Under the pieces are notes generated by a model. That model was not told the DNA's origin. It searched no databases and worked only from the letters and a program-made list of their open reading frames with translations. Of a stretch of 64,000 nucleotides of DNA, positions 8,587 to 17,453 are shown piece by piece. This stretch comes from Aliivibrio fischeri (GTDB lineage: Bacteria; Pseudomonadota; Gammaproteobacteria; Enterobacterales; Vibrionaceae), in assembly GCF_009727955.1 (NCBI RefSeq), contig NZ_WOBR01000004.1, forward strand, positions 371,702-435,701, read 5' to 3'. Each line of letters opens with the position of its first letter. Positions within the stretch are counted from its first letter, which is position 1. Made by a program: the position numbers and the translations under genes.

Positions 8587-9218
8587 TACAGTTCAACCTC
8601 TGCTGGTGCAACGATTGTTGCGTCATAACCATCAGCCAGTTTTGGCAGTTTCACTTCGGCTACTTTCCAACCACGGTGGATAAGTGTGCCGTTAAATGGT
8701 GCTTCACCAACAACATTACCCGTCAGACGAACTTCTGATGGATTAAAACCAGCTGGAATAGATAAACGAGATTCTTCTTCTTCAGTACGAACTGGAGTAA
8801 GAGTAAAGTAATCTGATAATACTTTTTGACCGCCTTCATGAATAACACGAGCAGCAGCGCCAACTTCTGCATCTGCGAAGCCTTTTAGGTCTTCTTGCAT
8901 AAAGTCGATAAAACGAGCTTCTTTTTGTAATAAAGCTAATAGTTGTAAAGCAGATTCAGGTGTTGATGCTTTTACTTTTGGCTCAACTTCGATGATTTTC
9001 TCAATGATCTTTTCAACTTCAACGACTTTTTCGATTTCGACGATTTTTTCTACAGGTTTCTCAACTTCGACGATTTTTTCGACTTCAACCGTTTTTTCGA
9101 TCTCTACCGCTTTACCTTTCTTCGTTATGTACAATAATGCAAATAGAGCAGATGTACCGAACAGGACAATGTGTCCTAAATCAAAGGTAGAAGGAATAGC
9201 ATTCAAGTCAAAATTCAT
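8586..9218 (-). CDS. DUF2760 membrane-anchored protein with VEK repeat stalk
   Basis: A 210-residue protein. One membrane helix lies at about 14-30 (LGHIVLFGTSALFALLYI), then a low-complexity stalk at about 35-80 made of VEKIVE/VEKPVE/IEKVVE repeats, then a C-terminal DUF2760 domain (about 88-210) with FIDFMQEDLKGFADAEVGAA and the HRGWKVAEVKLP end. Positive residues after the helix suggest that the stalk and domain are cytoplasmic. It is the first gene of a coupled operon with an Hsp70-like ATPase, overlapping it by one base. By context it may tether or feed the chaperone. The repeat-rich stalk probably varies in length between strains. Function is not known. Confidence 0.85.
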   Translation of the reverse strand: MNFDLNAIPSTFDLGHIVLFGTSALFALLYITKKGKAVEIEKTVEVEKIVEVEKPVEKIVEIEKVVEVEKIIEKIIEVEPKVKASTPESALQLLALLQKEARFIDFMQEDLKGFADAEVGAAARVIHEGGQKVLSDYFTLTPVRTEEEESRLSIPAGFNPSEVRLTGNVVGEAPFNGTLIHRGWKVAEVKLPKLADGYDATIVAPAEVEL

Positions 9219-9268
9219 AATTCATTCTCTATATTCTAGGGTGCTTAGCACCAAACGTTTCTAACTAA

Positions 9269-9295
9269 ATTGTGGCTAATAGTAGCATATTCAAG
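9269..9295 (-). promoter_or_regulatory. Sigma-32-like promoter of the DUF2760-Hsp70 operon
   Basis: On the minus strand CTTGAA (9295-9290) is followed after 14 bases by CCACAATTT, which resembles the heat-shock promoter form CTTGAA-N13/15-CCCCATNT (perfect -35, partial -10). It lies about 50 bp before the first gene, which encodes a partner of an Hsp70-like protein. Motif inference only. Confidence 0.4.
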
Positions 9296-9464
9296 GGATA
9301 AGAGATAAAAAGAAGGGCAATCAAAGCGACTAATATATGCTGAATGATGTAATTTTGAACAGAATGAATCAAATCTGAGTAATAAAAATTAAATATAGGC
9401 TTTTGGTTTCGAAAATTTCAAAATTTTATTAGAATTAAAGGGTTATCAACCGTTGGAGAGCAGA

Positions 9465-10982
9465 GTGTTTAAGAGTAATTACTTTTATGTAATGACCAGT
9501 TTTTTGTTAGCTCTATCTCTAGGTCTATTAAGTATGAGGTTCGTTTATTTATCCGATTTGGATAATAATCAAAAGAATTTCTATAAAGAAGCAGATAGAC
9601 AGTCAGCACTGCTTTCAATGTTAATAGAGAAAGATATTGATTTTATAGGTGCAGGGGCAAACTTCTATCAAGTGGGAAGTAAAAAGGATTGGTCCCAATT
9701 CCCTTTATTTGCAGATTCATTACTCCATCGTTCTAATAGTCTTATTTCACTTCAATGGATGGAGAAAGTGAAAGAAAAAGATATTAATGAGCATTTTAAA
9801 CAAATACATAAAAATTATCCCTTAGCTCAATTATATACAGTCCCAAAAGATCAACCTAAAACCTATGGCTATGTGATGAAAAATCATGAGCCCATTTATA
9901 TCGCAACCGATATTTATCCAAGAGATGAGAAAAACACACCTTTAATTGGATTTTATTCATCAAGAGAGCGCTTTAATCTCGTCGTTGAAGAGTTTTTAAC
10001 AACGGGTCGTCCGAGTGTTTCAGATAAAATTCGCTTACTGCAAGATAGTCTTGATCAGAGCGCTCAAAAAACAGGCATGTTAGTTTATCACCCAGTATTT
10101 ACTTCAGATAAAACATCGTTAAAAGGGGTAATGGTTGGAGTGGTTAGGATCACAAGCTACTTTGATCGCTTAGTTAATTCTACTTCTTTAGGTGAGGAAC
10201 TGGTTGTTCGTATTATTGATACGGGATTTGATGCAGGTGATGACCCTATTATGTACGAAAGTAGTACATGGAATAATTTCGAAGGGGTTGATTATACAAC
10301 TAGCGTAAAAATCGAAAATCGACTCTGGAAAATTGAATATAAAGCGGACAATAAATTAACTGAATATCAAAGACTCACGTTGATCTGGTTGTTTTTTGGT
10401 ATTTTAACGATTTCAATGTTGATTGCGGCACTAACTTCTGTTGTTACTCGAGATAAACAACGAATTGAAAATTTACTTGAAATTAGAACCAAAGAATTAC
10501 GCTATATGGCAATGCATGATGATCTTACTGGCTTATTAAATCGTCGTGCTATACGTGATGTGATTAGTCGTTATATTGAAACAAAAAAATCATTTGCTTT
10601 GTTGTGTTTTGATATCGATAAATTTAAACAAATCAATGATACATATGGTCATCCTGAAGGGGATGCAGTTTTGCGACATATTGGTCACTTAATGTCTGAA
10701 GCATTAGGGGATAATGCCTATGTCTCACGCCTTGGAGGTGATGAGTTTTCTATTGTGATGAAGCTGAGTAATATCGATGAATTAACGTTAATTTCAGAAC
10801 AAATTCATGATCTTGTTGCCACATCTCCAACCGTGTTTAATGATTTCGAGATTGCTCAAACTATCAGTCTTGGTGCCGTACTTTGGAAAGGTGAGACTCT
10901 TGAAGGGTTATTGAAGGCTGCTGACCAAGCGTTATATCAAAGTAAAGCGATGGGGCGTAACCAAGTTACCATTCGAGGCTGA
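9465..10982 (+). CDS. Membrane-bound diguanylate cyclase with extracytoplasmic CHASE-like sensor
   Basis: About 505 residues. A first membrane helix (about 7-27) and a second near 308-330 enclose a roughly 280-residue periplasmic sensor resembling CHASE domains (SLQWMEKV..., PLIGFYSSRERF...). A GGDEF domain follows (about 345-505) with DDLTGLLNRRA, FDIDKFKQINDTYGHPEGD and an intact GGDEF at about 424-428. It therefore should make cyclic-di-GMP. The inhibitory RxxD motif expected just before GGDEF is absent (NAYVSRL), so product inhibition may be missing. The longest frame begins at TTG 9453; GTG at 9465 is preferred because GGAG lies six bases upstream. It is monocistronic. c-di-GMP controls LapD/LapG-type adhesin release, relevant to the adhesin at 20.7 kb. 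Confidence 0.88.
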   Translation: MFKSNYFYVMTSFLLALSLGLLSMRFVYLSDLDNNQKNFYKEADRQSALLSMLIEKDIDFIGAGANFYQVGSKKDWSQFPLFADSLLHRSNSLISLQWMEKVKEKDINEHFKQIHKNYPLAQLYTVPKDQPKTYGYVMKNHEPIYIATDIYPRDEKNTPLIGFYSSRERFNLVVEEFLTTGRPSVSDKIRLLQDSLDQSAQKTGMLVYHPVFTSDKTSLKGVMVGVVRITSYFDRLVNSTSLGEELVVRIIDTGFDAGDDPIMYESSTWNNFEGVDYTTSVKIENRLWKIEYKADNKLTEYQRLTLIWLFFGILTISMLIAALTSVVTRDKQRIENLLEIRTKELRYMAMHDDLTGLLNRRAIRDVISRYIETKKSFALLCFDIDKFKQINDTYGHPEGDAVLRHIGHLMSEALGDNAYVSRLGGDEFSIVMKLSNIDELTLISEQIHDLVATSPTVFNDFEIAQTISLGAVLWKGETLEGLLKAADQALYQSKAMGRNQVTIRG

Positions 10983-11072
10983 ATTTTCAGCAATCAACTT
11001 TCATAGTGTCGCGCTTAGCGCGGAGTTTAGGTAGAATAGCGCTTCGCTTTTTATTGTGTACCAAGGATCTTC

Positions 11073-11603
11073 ATGAACTTTAATCGTATCGTCTGTTTTG
11101 ATTTAGAAATGTGCTGTTGGAATGAAAATGGCAAAGGTAGAACAGGGGAGATCATTGAGGTTGGCTTAGCTGAAATTGATCTAACAAAAGGTGAAGTGGT
11201 TAAGCGTGCGCAGTATTATGTAAAACCAGAGAAAGATGAAATCTCTCTATTTTGTGTTGATCTCACAGGTATTTCTCCGCGTAAAATTGAAAAACAGGGT
11301 CGTCCATTAGCTGATGTATTGAAGTCCATGGTTAAAAACTTTGGCGGAACAAATAAAATTTATGCTGCGTGGGGACATGACGAGCAAATCCTTGAAGCGG
11401 AATGTAAAGCAAAAGGCATTGAAGTCCCATTTAATGAGTTTTTGAACCTTGCTACTATTTATCGAATTCGTTCTCGTAAGAAAAATGAACGAATGGGGCA
11501 ACGTAGAGCAATGGAAGAATTGAATATCGAATGGGAAGGTCGTCAACATTCAGGATATGTTGATGCGTATAATTTGGCCCAGTTAGCATTGAAAATATTG
11601 TAA
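11073..11603 (+). CDS. DEDDh-family 3'-5' exonuclease (ERI-1/KapD-like)
   Basis: A 176-residue single-domain exonuclease of the RNase T/DnaQ superfamily. The acidic residues are visible as FDLEM (D10, E12), the WGHDEQ segment (D118-region) and the terminal H-x4-D of QHSGYVDAYN. The ERI-1/KapD resemblance comes from the FDLEMCCW opening and compact size. It probably trims RNA or single-stranded DNA 3' ends; the substrate is unknown. AAGGA precedes the ATG. It is flanked by short GC-rich hairpins on the left and a strong terminator on the right, so it is transcribed alone or with the cyclase gene 90 bp upstream. Confidence 0.88.
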   Translation: MNFNRIVCFDLEMCCWNENGKGRTGEIIEVGLAEIDLTKGEVVKRAQYYVKPEKDEISLFCVDLTGISPRKIEKQGRPLADVLKSMVKNFGGTNKIYAAWGHDEQILEAECKAKGIEVPFNEFLNLATIYRIRSRKKNERMGQRRAMEELNIEWEGRQHSGYVDAYNLAQLALKIL

Positions 11604-11615
11604 AACCTGAAAAAT

Positions 11616-11643
11616 AAAAAAGGAGCCGATGAGCTCCTTTTTT
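11616..11643 (+). terminator. Terminator of the exonuclease gene
   Basis: AAAAAGGAGC pairs with GCTCCTTTTT around a 6-base loop, followed by a T run. Confidence 0.85.
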
Positions 11644-11667
11644 GTATCTGTTAATACTAAATTCGTA

Positions 11668-11748
11668 TTATTTATTATCGCGTTTGTATAACTCAGTGAA
11701 TGAACGCTGATAAGCATTTGCGATTTTAGTCATGATATTTTTAGCCAT
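11668..11748 (-). CDS. 26-residue small protein, unknown
   Basis: A short frame encodes MAKNIMTKIANAYQRSFTEL and six more residues (YKRDNK) before TAA. It has an excellent ribosome site (AAAGGTGG four bases before the ATG) and a consensus -10 box (TATAAT, 11805-11810) about 55 bp upstream, so it looks like a deliberately expressed gene. The peptide would be an amphipathic basic helix without a signal peptide. I do not recognise it. Its position is alone between two terminator-bounded genes. Conservation across Vibrionaceae would decide the matter. Confidence 0.6.
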   Translation of the reverse strand: MAKNIMTKIANAYQRSFTELYKRDNK

Positions 11749-11804
11749 AGCGCCACCTTTTAATCTGATAAATAAACGAGATATTTCGTCTTTGTATGGC
11801 GCGC

Positions 11805-11810
11805 ATTATA
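11805..11810 (-). promoter_or_regulatory. -10 box for the 26-residue ORF
   Basis: A perfect TATAAT on the minus strand. A clear -35 is not seen at 17 bp, only AT-rich sequence. Confidence 0.5.
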
Positions 11811-11927
11811 GATATTAATTTAATAATTTCTAGCTAGTAAAATTGTATTTTCAGATTAGTTTTTATAATGTGAAAATTCGTTATTTGAAGAGTGAATGTA
11901 AGTGGGGAACTTATAAAAATCAGGAAT

Positions 11928-11956
11928 AAAAAAGGAAGCCAATTTAGCTTCCTTTT
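11928..11956 (-). terminator. Terminator of the cystine symporter gene
   Basis: GGAAGC/GCTTCC stem extended by A/T pairs around a 7-base loop; on the minus strand it is followed by CTTTTTTATT. Confidence 0.85.
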
Positions 11957-11973
11957 CGGTTTAATATATTTGG

Positions 11974-13344
11974 TTAAGCTTGTGCGCTTTCTACTTGTTC
12001 ATCGGTACTTTTCTGTCCTAATACTCGACTTGTGATTGTACCTGCTGTCATTGCTCCACTTACATTTAGTGCGGTACGAGCCATATCAATCAAAGGTTCG
12101 ATAGAAATAAGTAGTGCAGCAATAGTAACGGGTAATCCCATAGCAGGTAACACGATTAAAGCTGCGAATGTTGCTCCACCGCCAACACCTGCAATACCAA
12201 ATGAACTTACCGTGATAATCGCAACTAGAGATAAAATGAAATGTCCATCAATCGGGATCCCCACAGTAGGTGCAACCATTACCGCCAACATTGCAGGGTA
12301 GATACCAGCACAGCCATTTTGGCCAATTGTCGCCCCAAAGGTCGCTGATAAATTGGCAATTGCTGGTGGTACACGTAGTTTTGTTATTTGTGCTTCAACA
12401 TTTAGTGGAATCGTTGCTGCTGAGCTACGAGAGCTAAATGCGAATGTCAGTACAGGCCAAATCTTTTTAAAGTAATCAATAGGACTAACACCCACCAGTG
12501 ATACCAATAAGCCGTGTACAACGAACATTAATAAAATGGCGATATATGAAGCTACGATGAAACCAAGTAGATTTAAGATGTCGGCCGCATTTGATGTGGC
12601 AACCACTTTTGTTAATAACGCTAGGATACCATAAGGCGTTAGTGCCATTATCATTTTAACTAATCGCATCACAATTGACTGTGCAACATCAACGAAAGTA
12701 TTGATAGGAGCCGCTAGCTCTTCTTTTTCTTGGCTCACTTTACGCGCGGCAATACCTGATAGAATGGCAAAAATAACAACAGCAATGATAGATGTTGAGC
12801 GAGTACCCGTTAAATCAGCAAATGGATTGGTCGGAATAAAGCTAACTAGCATTTGAGGAATGCTTAAATCACTTACGCTACCAATGCGAGATTCAAGTAC
12901 AGCAACACGAGCTGTTTCACGAGCACCTTCTGTTAACCCCTCAGCGGTTAAGCCGAAAGTATGAGTCACGGTGATACCAATAAGAGCGGCTATCATAGTA
13001 GTAACAAGTAAAACACTAATAGTTACACCACTGATTTTTCCTAGGGAACCTGATTTATCCAGTTTAACCACAGCGGCAAACATAGAAACAAGCACTAGAG
13101 GCATTATTACCATTTTAAGTAGACCAACATAACCACTGCCTACAATATTGACCCAATTAAGTGTTGTGTTAATTACGTCGCTGCCTCCACCGTATACTAG
13201 GTGAAGCCCTAAGCCATATAAGCTACCAGCAACAAGACCAATCAAAACTAATCTCGATAATGTATATTCTTTACGTTGCTGTGTATTGAGAAAAAAGATG
13301 AGGCCGATAAATACGGCTAAATTGATGATAACGGCTAATGACAT
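11974..13344 (-). CDS. tcyP: L-cystine:cation symporter, TcyP/YdjN-like
   Basis: An inner-membrane secondary transporter of the dicarboxylate/amino acid:cation symporter (DAACS) family. It has multiple hydrophobic helices, the serine-rich signature [15 protein letters not shown] and the glycine-rich [11 protein letters not shown] segment. The N-terminus [19 protein letters not shown] and overall length (456 residues) resemble E. coli YdjN/TcyP, which takes up L-cystine. The longest frame starts at 13398, but ATG at 13344 matches family starts and has AGGA seven bases upstream. It is monocistronic. Substrate is inferred from similarity; other DAACS substrates such as dicarboxylates are less likely. 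Confidence 0.85.
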   Translation of the reverse strand: MSLAVIINLAVFIGLIFFLNTQQRKEYTLSRLVLIGLVAGSLYGLGLHLVYGGGSDVINTTLNWVNIVGSGYVGLLKMVIMPLVLVSMFAAVVKLDKSGSLGKISGVTISVLLVTTMIAALIGITVTHTFGLTAEGLTEGARETARVAVLESRIGSVSDLSIPQMLVSFIPTNPFADLTGTRSTSIIAVVIFAILSGIAARKVSQEKEELAAPINTFVDVAQSIVMRLVKMIMALTPYGILALLTKVVATSNAADILNLLGFIVASYIAILLMFVVHGLLVSLVGVSPIDYFKKIWPVLTFAFSSRSSAATIPLNVEAQITKLRVPPAIANLSATFGATIGQNGCAGIYPAMLAVMVAPTVGIPIDGHFILSLVAIITVSSFGIAGVGGGATFAALIVLPAMGLPVTIAALLISIEPLIDMARTALNVSGAMTAGTITSRVLGQKSTDEQVESAQA

Positions 13345-13588
13345 ACTGCATTCCTGTTCATAAATGCGCCCATTTTTAAGGGGTAAGACGCAAAGCACTT
13401 TGATTTAGTAAGGATAATAACGATTCGTAGGTTAGTAGGGTAATTGATAAAAGTTATTCTATATAACTAAATGGAATAACTGATTTGTATTAAGTTATAG
13501 ATACCGTCGTTATCGTTTAACAGCTAGAACAAAAGTATGTGATGCGGTACCATTTCAGCATAAAAATAAGCTAAATAAAGGAAAGTAA

Positions 13589-14230
13589 ATGGAACATGAA
13601 TTTTGGCAAAAAAAATGGGCAAGTAATGTCATTGGTTTCCACCTGCCTGATACTAATCCAATCTTAACTCAATATTGGTCAGCTCTAGAGCCAAAAAGAA
13701 ATGAAACTGTTTTTGTTCCATTGTGTGGTAAATCAATGGATCTTGATTGGTTAGCTGAACGTCATAATTCAGTAACAGGGGTAGAGCTGAGTCAGATAGC
13801 CGTTCGTGCTTTCTTTGCTGAGCGCTTGTATACACCGACAGTGACGCAATTAAGTAGCACCCTAGAACTTTATGAATTTGATGAGTTCACTATCTATTCA
13901 GGTGATTATTTTGTTGCTCCTATTGAAGCCGCTGATTTAATTTATGATCGCGCCGCATTAGTTGCTCTACCAAAAGAGATGCGTGAAGAATACGTCCAAG
14001 TGTTACATAGCCGATTAAAAGAAAGTGGGCGCATATTATTAGTAACACTAGATTATGATCAAAATGAAATGGCAGGACCTCCTTTCTCTGTACCTGAAGA
14101 AGAAGTACGAGCGCTATTTTCGGGAATGAAAATTACACGGTTACAGCGAGATGAAGCTGATGCGGAGCACCCTAAAATTAAAAAAGGGTTATCTCGTTTT
14201 GCTGAAGAAGTGTGGTTAATTGAAAATTAA
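13589..14230 (+). CDS. tpm: Thiopurine S-methyltransferase
   Basis: A 213-residue class I SAM methyltransferase of the TPMT family. Visible features are the N-terminal [14 protein letters not shown], the SAM-binding [15 protein letters not shown] (about 42-56) with GVEL following, and [10 protein letters not shown] near 118-127. Bacterial Tpm methylates thiopurines and in some species selenite or tellurite compounds; the natural substrate is uncertain. A good Shine-Dalgarno (AAAGGAAAG) precedes the ATG. It is monocistronic, with a strong terminator after it. Confidence 0.93.
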   Translation: MEHEFWQKKWASNVIGFHLPDTNPILTQYWSALEPKRNETVFVPLCGKSMDLDWLAERHNSVTGVELSQIAVRAFFAERLYTPTVTQLSSTLELYEFDEFTIYSGDYFVAPIEAADLIYDRAALVALPKEMREEYVQVLHSRLKESGRILLVTLDYDQNEMAGPPFSVPEEEVRALFSGMKITRLQRDEADAEHPKIKKGLSRFAEEVWLIEN

Positions 14231-14257
14231 TCAATAAAAATGAAGTGAGTTTATATG

Positions 14258-14289
14258 AAGGCTATCAAGTTTGTTTGATAGCCTTTTTT
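14258..14289 (+). terminator. Terminator of tpm
   Basis: AAGGCTATCAA and TTGATAGCCTT form an 11-bp stem with a 6-base loop and a T run. Confidence 0.9.
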
Positions 14290-14422
14290 GTTGTTAATGA
14301 GTTACGCATCATAAATTTGTAATTTGCTTTTCTTGTTACATTTCAAATGTGATCGATATTTATTTATGAGGAAGGACAACGATTTATGATCGAGTTCCCC
14401 TACATAAAAAATAAAGATAATA

Positions 14423-16327
14423 ATGAAAAAACATATATTAACTTCAGCAATTTTACTTTCGTTAAGTGGTTATGCAGTAGCAGCAGATGGCGATCTTGTT
14501 GATGTGACGATTCTTGGGACATCAGATATTCATGGTCATTTTATGCCTTGGGATTATGCGAGTGATAAGCTCAATATGAAAGGCAGTTTGAGTCAGATAG
14601 CGACAAAAGTAAAAACCATTCGAGAGCAACAAGAAAATGTAATATTGGTAGATGCCGGTGATACGATTCAAGGCAATTTTGTTGAAACTTTTAAGGATGA
14701 GCCTACAGATCCCATGATGCTCGGCTTTAATGAAATGAAATATGATATTTGGGTGTTAGGTAATCATGAGTTTGATTTTGGCTTGAATGTACTTAATCGT
14801 TCACTGACTCAATTTAAAGGTACATCACTAGGTGGGAATATAAAGCGAAAAGATGGCAACCCATTCTTACCTGCTTATAAAATTATTGAGAAAAATGGAA
14901 TTAAAATTGGTGTGATTGGTATGGATACACCAATGACACAAGTATTTGCTGAAGGCACAAATCGCCTTGAAGGTATGACTTTTACTAATCCATCCCTTGA
15001 AGTGAAAAAAGTCATTAAAGAAATAGATAATAAAGTGGATGCGATTGTATTAGTTGCTCATATGGGACTAGATAATGAGAACAATATAGAAGCGACTGGG
15101 GTTACTGATATCGCGAATGCCAACCCAGAAATAGATGCTATCGTTGCAGGTCACATGCATACTCGTATTGATAAAGCGACGGTAAATGGTGTGATTATTA
15201 CGGAACCAGATAAATATGGGCGAGCGCTTTCTCGGGTCGATTTACAGTTTGAAGAGAAGAATGGGCAGTTCACTCTAGTTAATAAAGACAGCTTTACATA
15301 CAAGATAAAAGGCGTTGAATCAGACGAAAAGATGGAAGAATTGTATGCTCCATATCATAAACGTCTGCGTGAAAATGCAAACCGTGTCGTCGCAGAATTA
15401 CTAGGTGTTGATCTTGTTCCTGAAAATGAAATTAAAGGTATACCACAAGTTCATATTCAGGATACAGGGATTAGTGCCTTGTTCCAAGAAGCCAGCATGC
15501 ACTATGCACCTTTAGCAAATGTGATTGCCTTACAAATTGATAATGATATGGCTGAATTAGATGTTGGAGAAATTAAAGCCAAAGATATTGCTTATAATTA
15601 TCAGTATGCCGGCGGTGAAATTACTGTTTATGAAATGACAGGTAAAGAGCTGAAAAAATATATGGAGTGGTCAGCGGGTTATTTCAATAGCGTAAAAGAA
15701 GGGGATGTTACATACAGTTTTAATCTTGATCGTCGCTCATCAAAATATTCAACCAATGATTTCTTTGCTGGTGTGACTTATGCAATAGATTTAACAAAGC
15801 CTGCTGGTGAACGTATTACTGATCTTAAATTTGCCGATGGTAGAGATATTACGAATAATACACCAATTCGTATTGGAATGAACAGCTACCGAATGGGGCA
15901 TTTAACCAAAGATGGTGGTGTGCTTGAAGGTAGACATTTCCCAGTTTTGTTTGATACCGAAGAAGAGTTTGGAGAAGAAGATGGAACAATTCGGAACTTA
16001 ACCATTCGCTACCTAGACGAGGTAAAAAAAGGTAAATACGAAGGTAAGCCAATGAGTCGCTGGACATTGATCGGTCTTGAAGGTTATGAGAAAGAACGAG
16101 AAACGGTAAAGGCGTTAATTAACAGTGGCAAAATAGACGTACCAAAAAGCAAAGATGGCCGATATACCAATGTTGAATCTATTAATGTAAAAGATAAGAT
16201 ATTTTCAACGGAAGCTGAATTAACGACTTATTTAAGTAAACTTGAACAATCTTTAGATAAGGCGACAACTGAGGCTGAAAAAGCACGAATCCACCGCGAT
16301 ATGGTAATTGCAAAAGCTCTGAATTAA
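14423..16327 (+). CDS. Periplasmic 5'-nucleotidase / metallophosphatase (UshA-CpdB family)
   Basis: A 634-residue exported enzyme. A signal peptide (1-20, ending AVA-AD) is followed by a calcineurin-like metallophosphatase domain: SDIHGH (D35, H37), DAGDTIQG (77-84), GNHEFDFG (113-120), VAHMGLD (about 211-217) and AGHMHTR (about 241-247). A C-terminal 5'-nucleotidase substrate domain follows (about 330-520; NSYRMGHLTKDGG near 490). It hydrolyses nucleotides, or cyclic nucleotides, in the periplasm and so feeds nucleosides to salvage enzymes. Which substrate it prefers cannot be read from the sequence. The final 90 residues form a charged helical tail unusual for UshA. It is monocistronic. Confidence 0.88.
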   Translation: MKKHILTSAILLSLSGYAVAADGDLVDVTILGTSDIHGHFMPWDYASDKLNMKGSLSQIATKVKTIREQQENVILVDAGDTIQGNFVETFKDEPTDPMMLGFNEMKYDIWVLGNHEFDFGLNVLNRSLTQFKGTSLGGNIKRKDGNPFLPAYKIIEKNGIKIGVIGMDTPMTQVFAEGTNRLEGMTFTNPSLEVKKVIKEIDNKVDAIVLVAHMGLDNENNIEATGVTDIANANPEIDAIVAGHMHTRIDKATVNGVIITEPDKYGRALSRVDLQFEEKNGQFTLVNKDSFTYKIKGVESDEKMEELYAPYHKRLRENANRVVAELLGVDLVPENEIKGIPQVHIQDTGISALFQEASMHYAPLANVIALQIDNDMAELDVGEIKAKDIAYNYQYAGGEITVYEMTGKELKKYMEWSAGYFNSVKEGDVTYSFNLDRRSSKYSTNDFFAGVTYAIDLTKPAGERITDLKFADGRDITNNTPIRIGMNSYRMGHLTKDGGVLEGRHFPVLFDTEEEFGEEDGTIRNLTIRYLDEVKKGKYEGKPMSRWTLIGLEGYEKERETVKALINSGKIDVPKSKDGRYTNVESINVKDKIFSTEAELTTYLSKLEQSLDKATTEAEKARIHRDMVIAKALN

Positions 16328-16332
16328 ACAAC

Positions 16333-16368
16333 AAAAAAGGTGATCATAATTGGTCACCTTTATTTTTT
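16333..16368. terminator. Bidirectional terminator, overlapping the end of the LysR gene
   Basis: AAAGGTGA and TCACCTTT pair around a 10-base loop, with A and T runs on either side. The right arm contains the last codons of the convergent LysR gene. Confidence 0.75.
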
Positions 16369-17258
16369 ATACTATGTATTTCTTCTAAAAATTGTTGTAC
16401 AGCAGGACGACTATTAGATTTCGAATGATAGCAAACAACATCTAACTGAATAGTCCAATCAGGGTATTCTGTAAAGGCTGTCACTAATGTCCCCTTAATT
16501 AATTCTTTTTCAACCGCATGCATTGGAACCCACGCAACCCCGATACCATTAATCGCCATTTCAATGAGAGATTCGCTTAACGTTGTTTCAAACACTTGAC
16601 TGAAAGGTACTGAAATAGATTTTGTAAGTTGATTTACTACTTTGTAGAGAAATGTATGTTCTGAATAAGAGAGTAACGGCCATGGAGTATCATCTTTGTG
16701 ATTTTTTAATAAATCCGGAGAGATAACAGGAATAATTTTTTCCTGAAATAAAATGTGCTTTTCAAGTTTATCTTCTAAGGAAATAGATGGTCTCATTCCG
16801 ATCATATTATAAGCAAATAAAAGGTCACTAGAGTCATCTAATAGAGTTTGAAAATGATTGTCGATCCCTTGTACGGAAGGGTTAATAGATATATTTAGAT
16901 GATTTAGGTGGTTATTAAATTGAGCTAAAAGATTTGGTAACAGATTAATTGCAAAGGAATGCAAACAAACAATTCGTACCGTATTGTCTGTTTTTAATGA
17001 AGCTAATGAAAAGTCCTCTTTTGTTATTTTGATTTGGTTAAGTAGGTTTTCAGCATAAGGAACAAATTTATTTCCGTGATCGGTTAAACCTATGGGGTAA
17101 GAACTACGATCGAATAATGGAACACCAACCCAAAGCTCCAAGGCTTGGATTCGACGGCTAAATGCAGATTGTGTTACGTACCTTGATTTAGCAGCAGCAG
17201 AGAAATTCCCTAGTTCAATTAGACTCATAAAGTCTTCTAACCATTTAAATTCAAACAC
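16344..17258 (-). CDS. LysR-family regulator, HypT (YjiE)-like
   Basis: A 304-residue LysR regulator: winged helix-turn-helix at about 5-65 (WLEDFMSLIELGNFSAAA, TQSAFSRRIQALE, GVPLFDR), linker helix, and a two-lobed effector domain (about 90-290). The opening and the GIGVAWVPMHAVEKEL segment resemble HypT. In E. coli hypT (yjiE) is adjacent to iadA; here too it is divergent from iadA with a 195-bp intergenic region, so it probably controls the iadA-dcuC operon. Whether it responds to hypochlorite, as reported for HypT, is not shown by the sequence. Its 3' end lies inside the shared terminator. Confidence 0.85.
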   Translation of the reverse strand: MFEFKWLEDFMSLIELGNFSAAAKSRYVTQSAFSRRIQALELWVGVPLFDRSSYPIGLTDHGNKFVPYAENLLNQIKITKEDFSLASLKTDNTVRIVCLHSFAINLLPNLLAQFNNHLNHLNISINPSVQGIDNHFQTLLDDSSDLLFAYNMIGMRPSISLEDKLEKHILFQEKIIPVISPDLLKNHKDDTPWPLLSYSEHTFLYKVVNQLTKSISVPFSQVFETTLSESLIEMAINGIGVAWVPMHAVEKELIKGTLVTAFTEYPDWTIQLDVVCYHSKSNSRPAVQQFLEEIHSIKNKGDQL

Positions 17259-17453
17259 TTAATAACTCATCTTTATCATTATGATTTATAAGAATACTAT
17301 CATTCAAAATTAGCAATAGAAATCGAGATACTCACATTTTTTATATGGTTATTATTGTTTTTGATAGTTTTAGCTCTCAAATATTCATCGAGATAAATAT
17401 CAGGATATTAAGGGAGGTGGAATGTATAAATAATATATGAAGTAGAGGGAATG

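Noticed and set aside
10999..11058. GC-rich hairpins between the cyclase and exonuclease genes as a terminator
   Set aside because: Stems of only four base pairs; they could be a weak terminator but the case is too poor to list.
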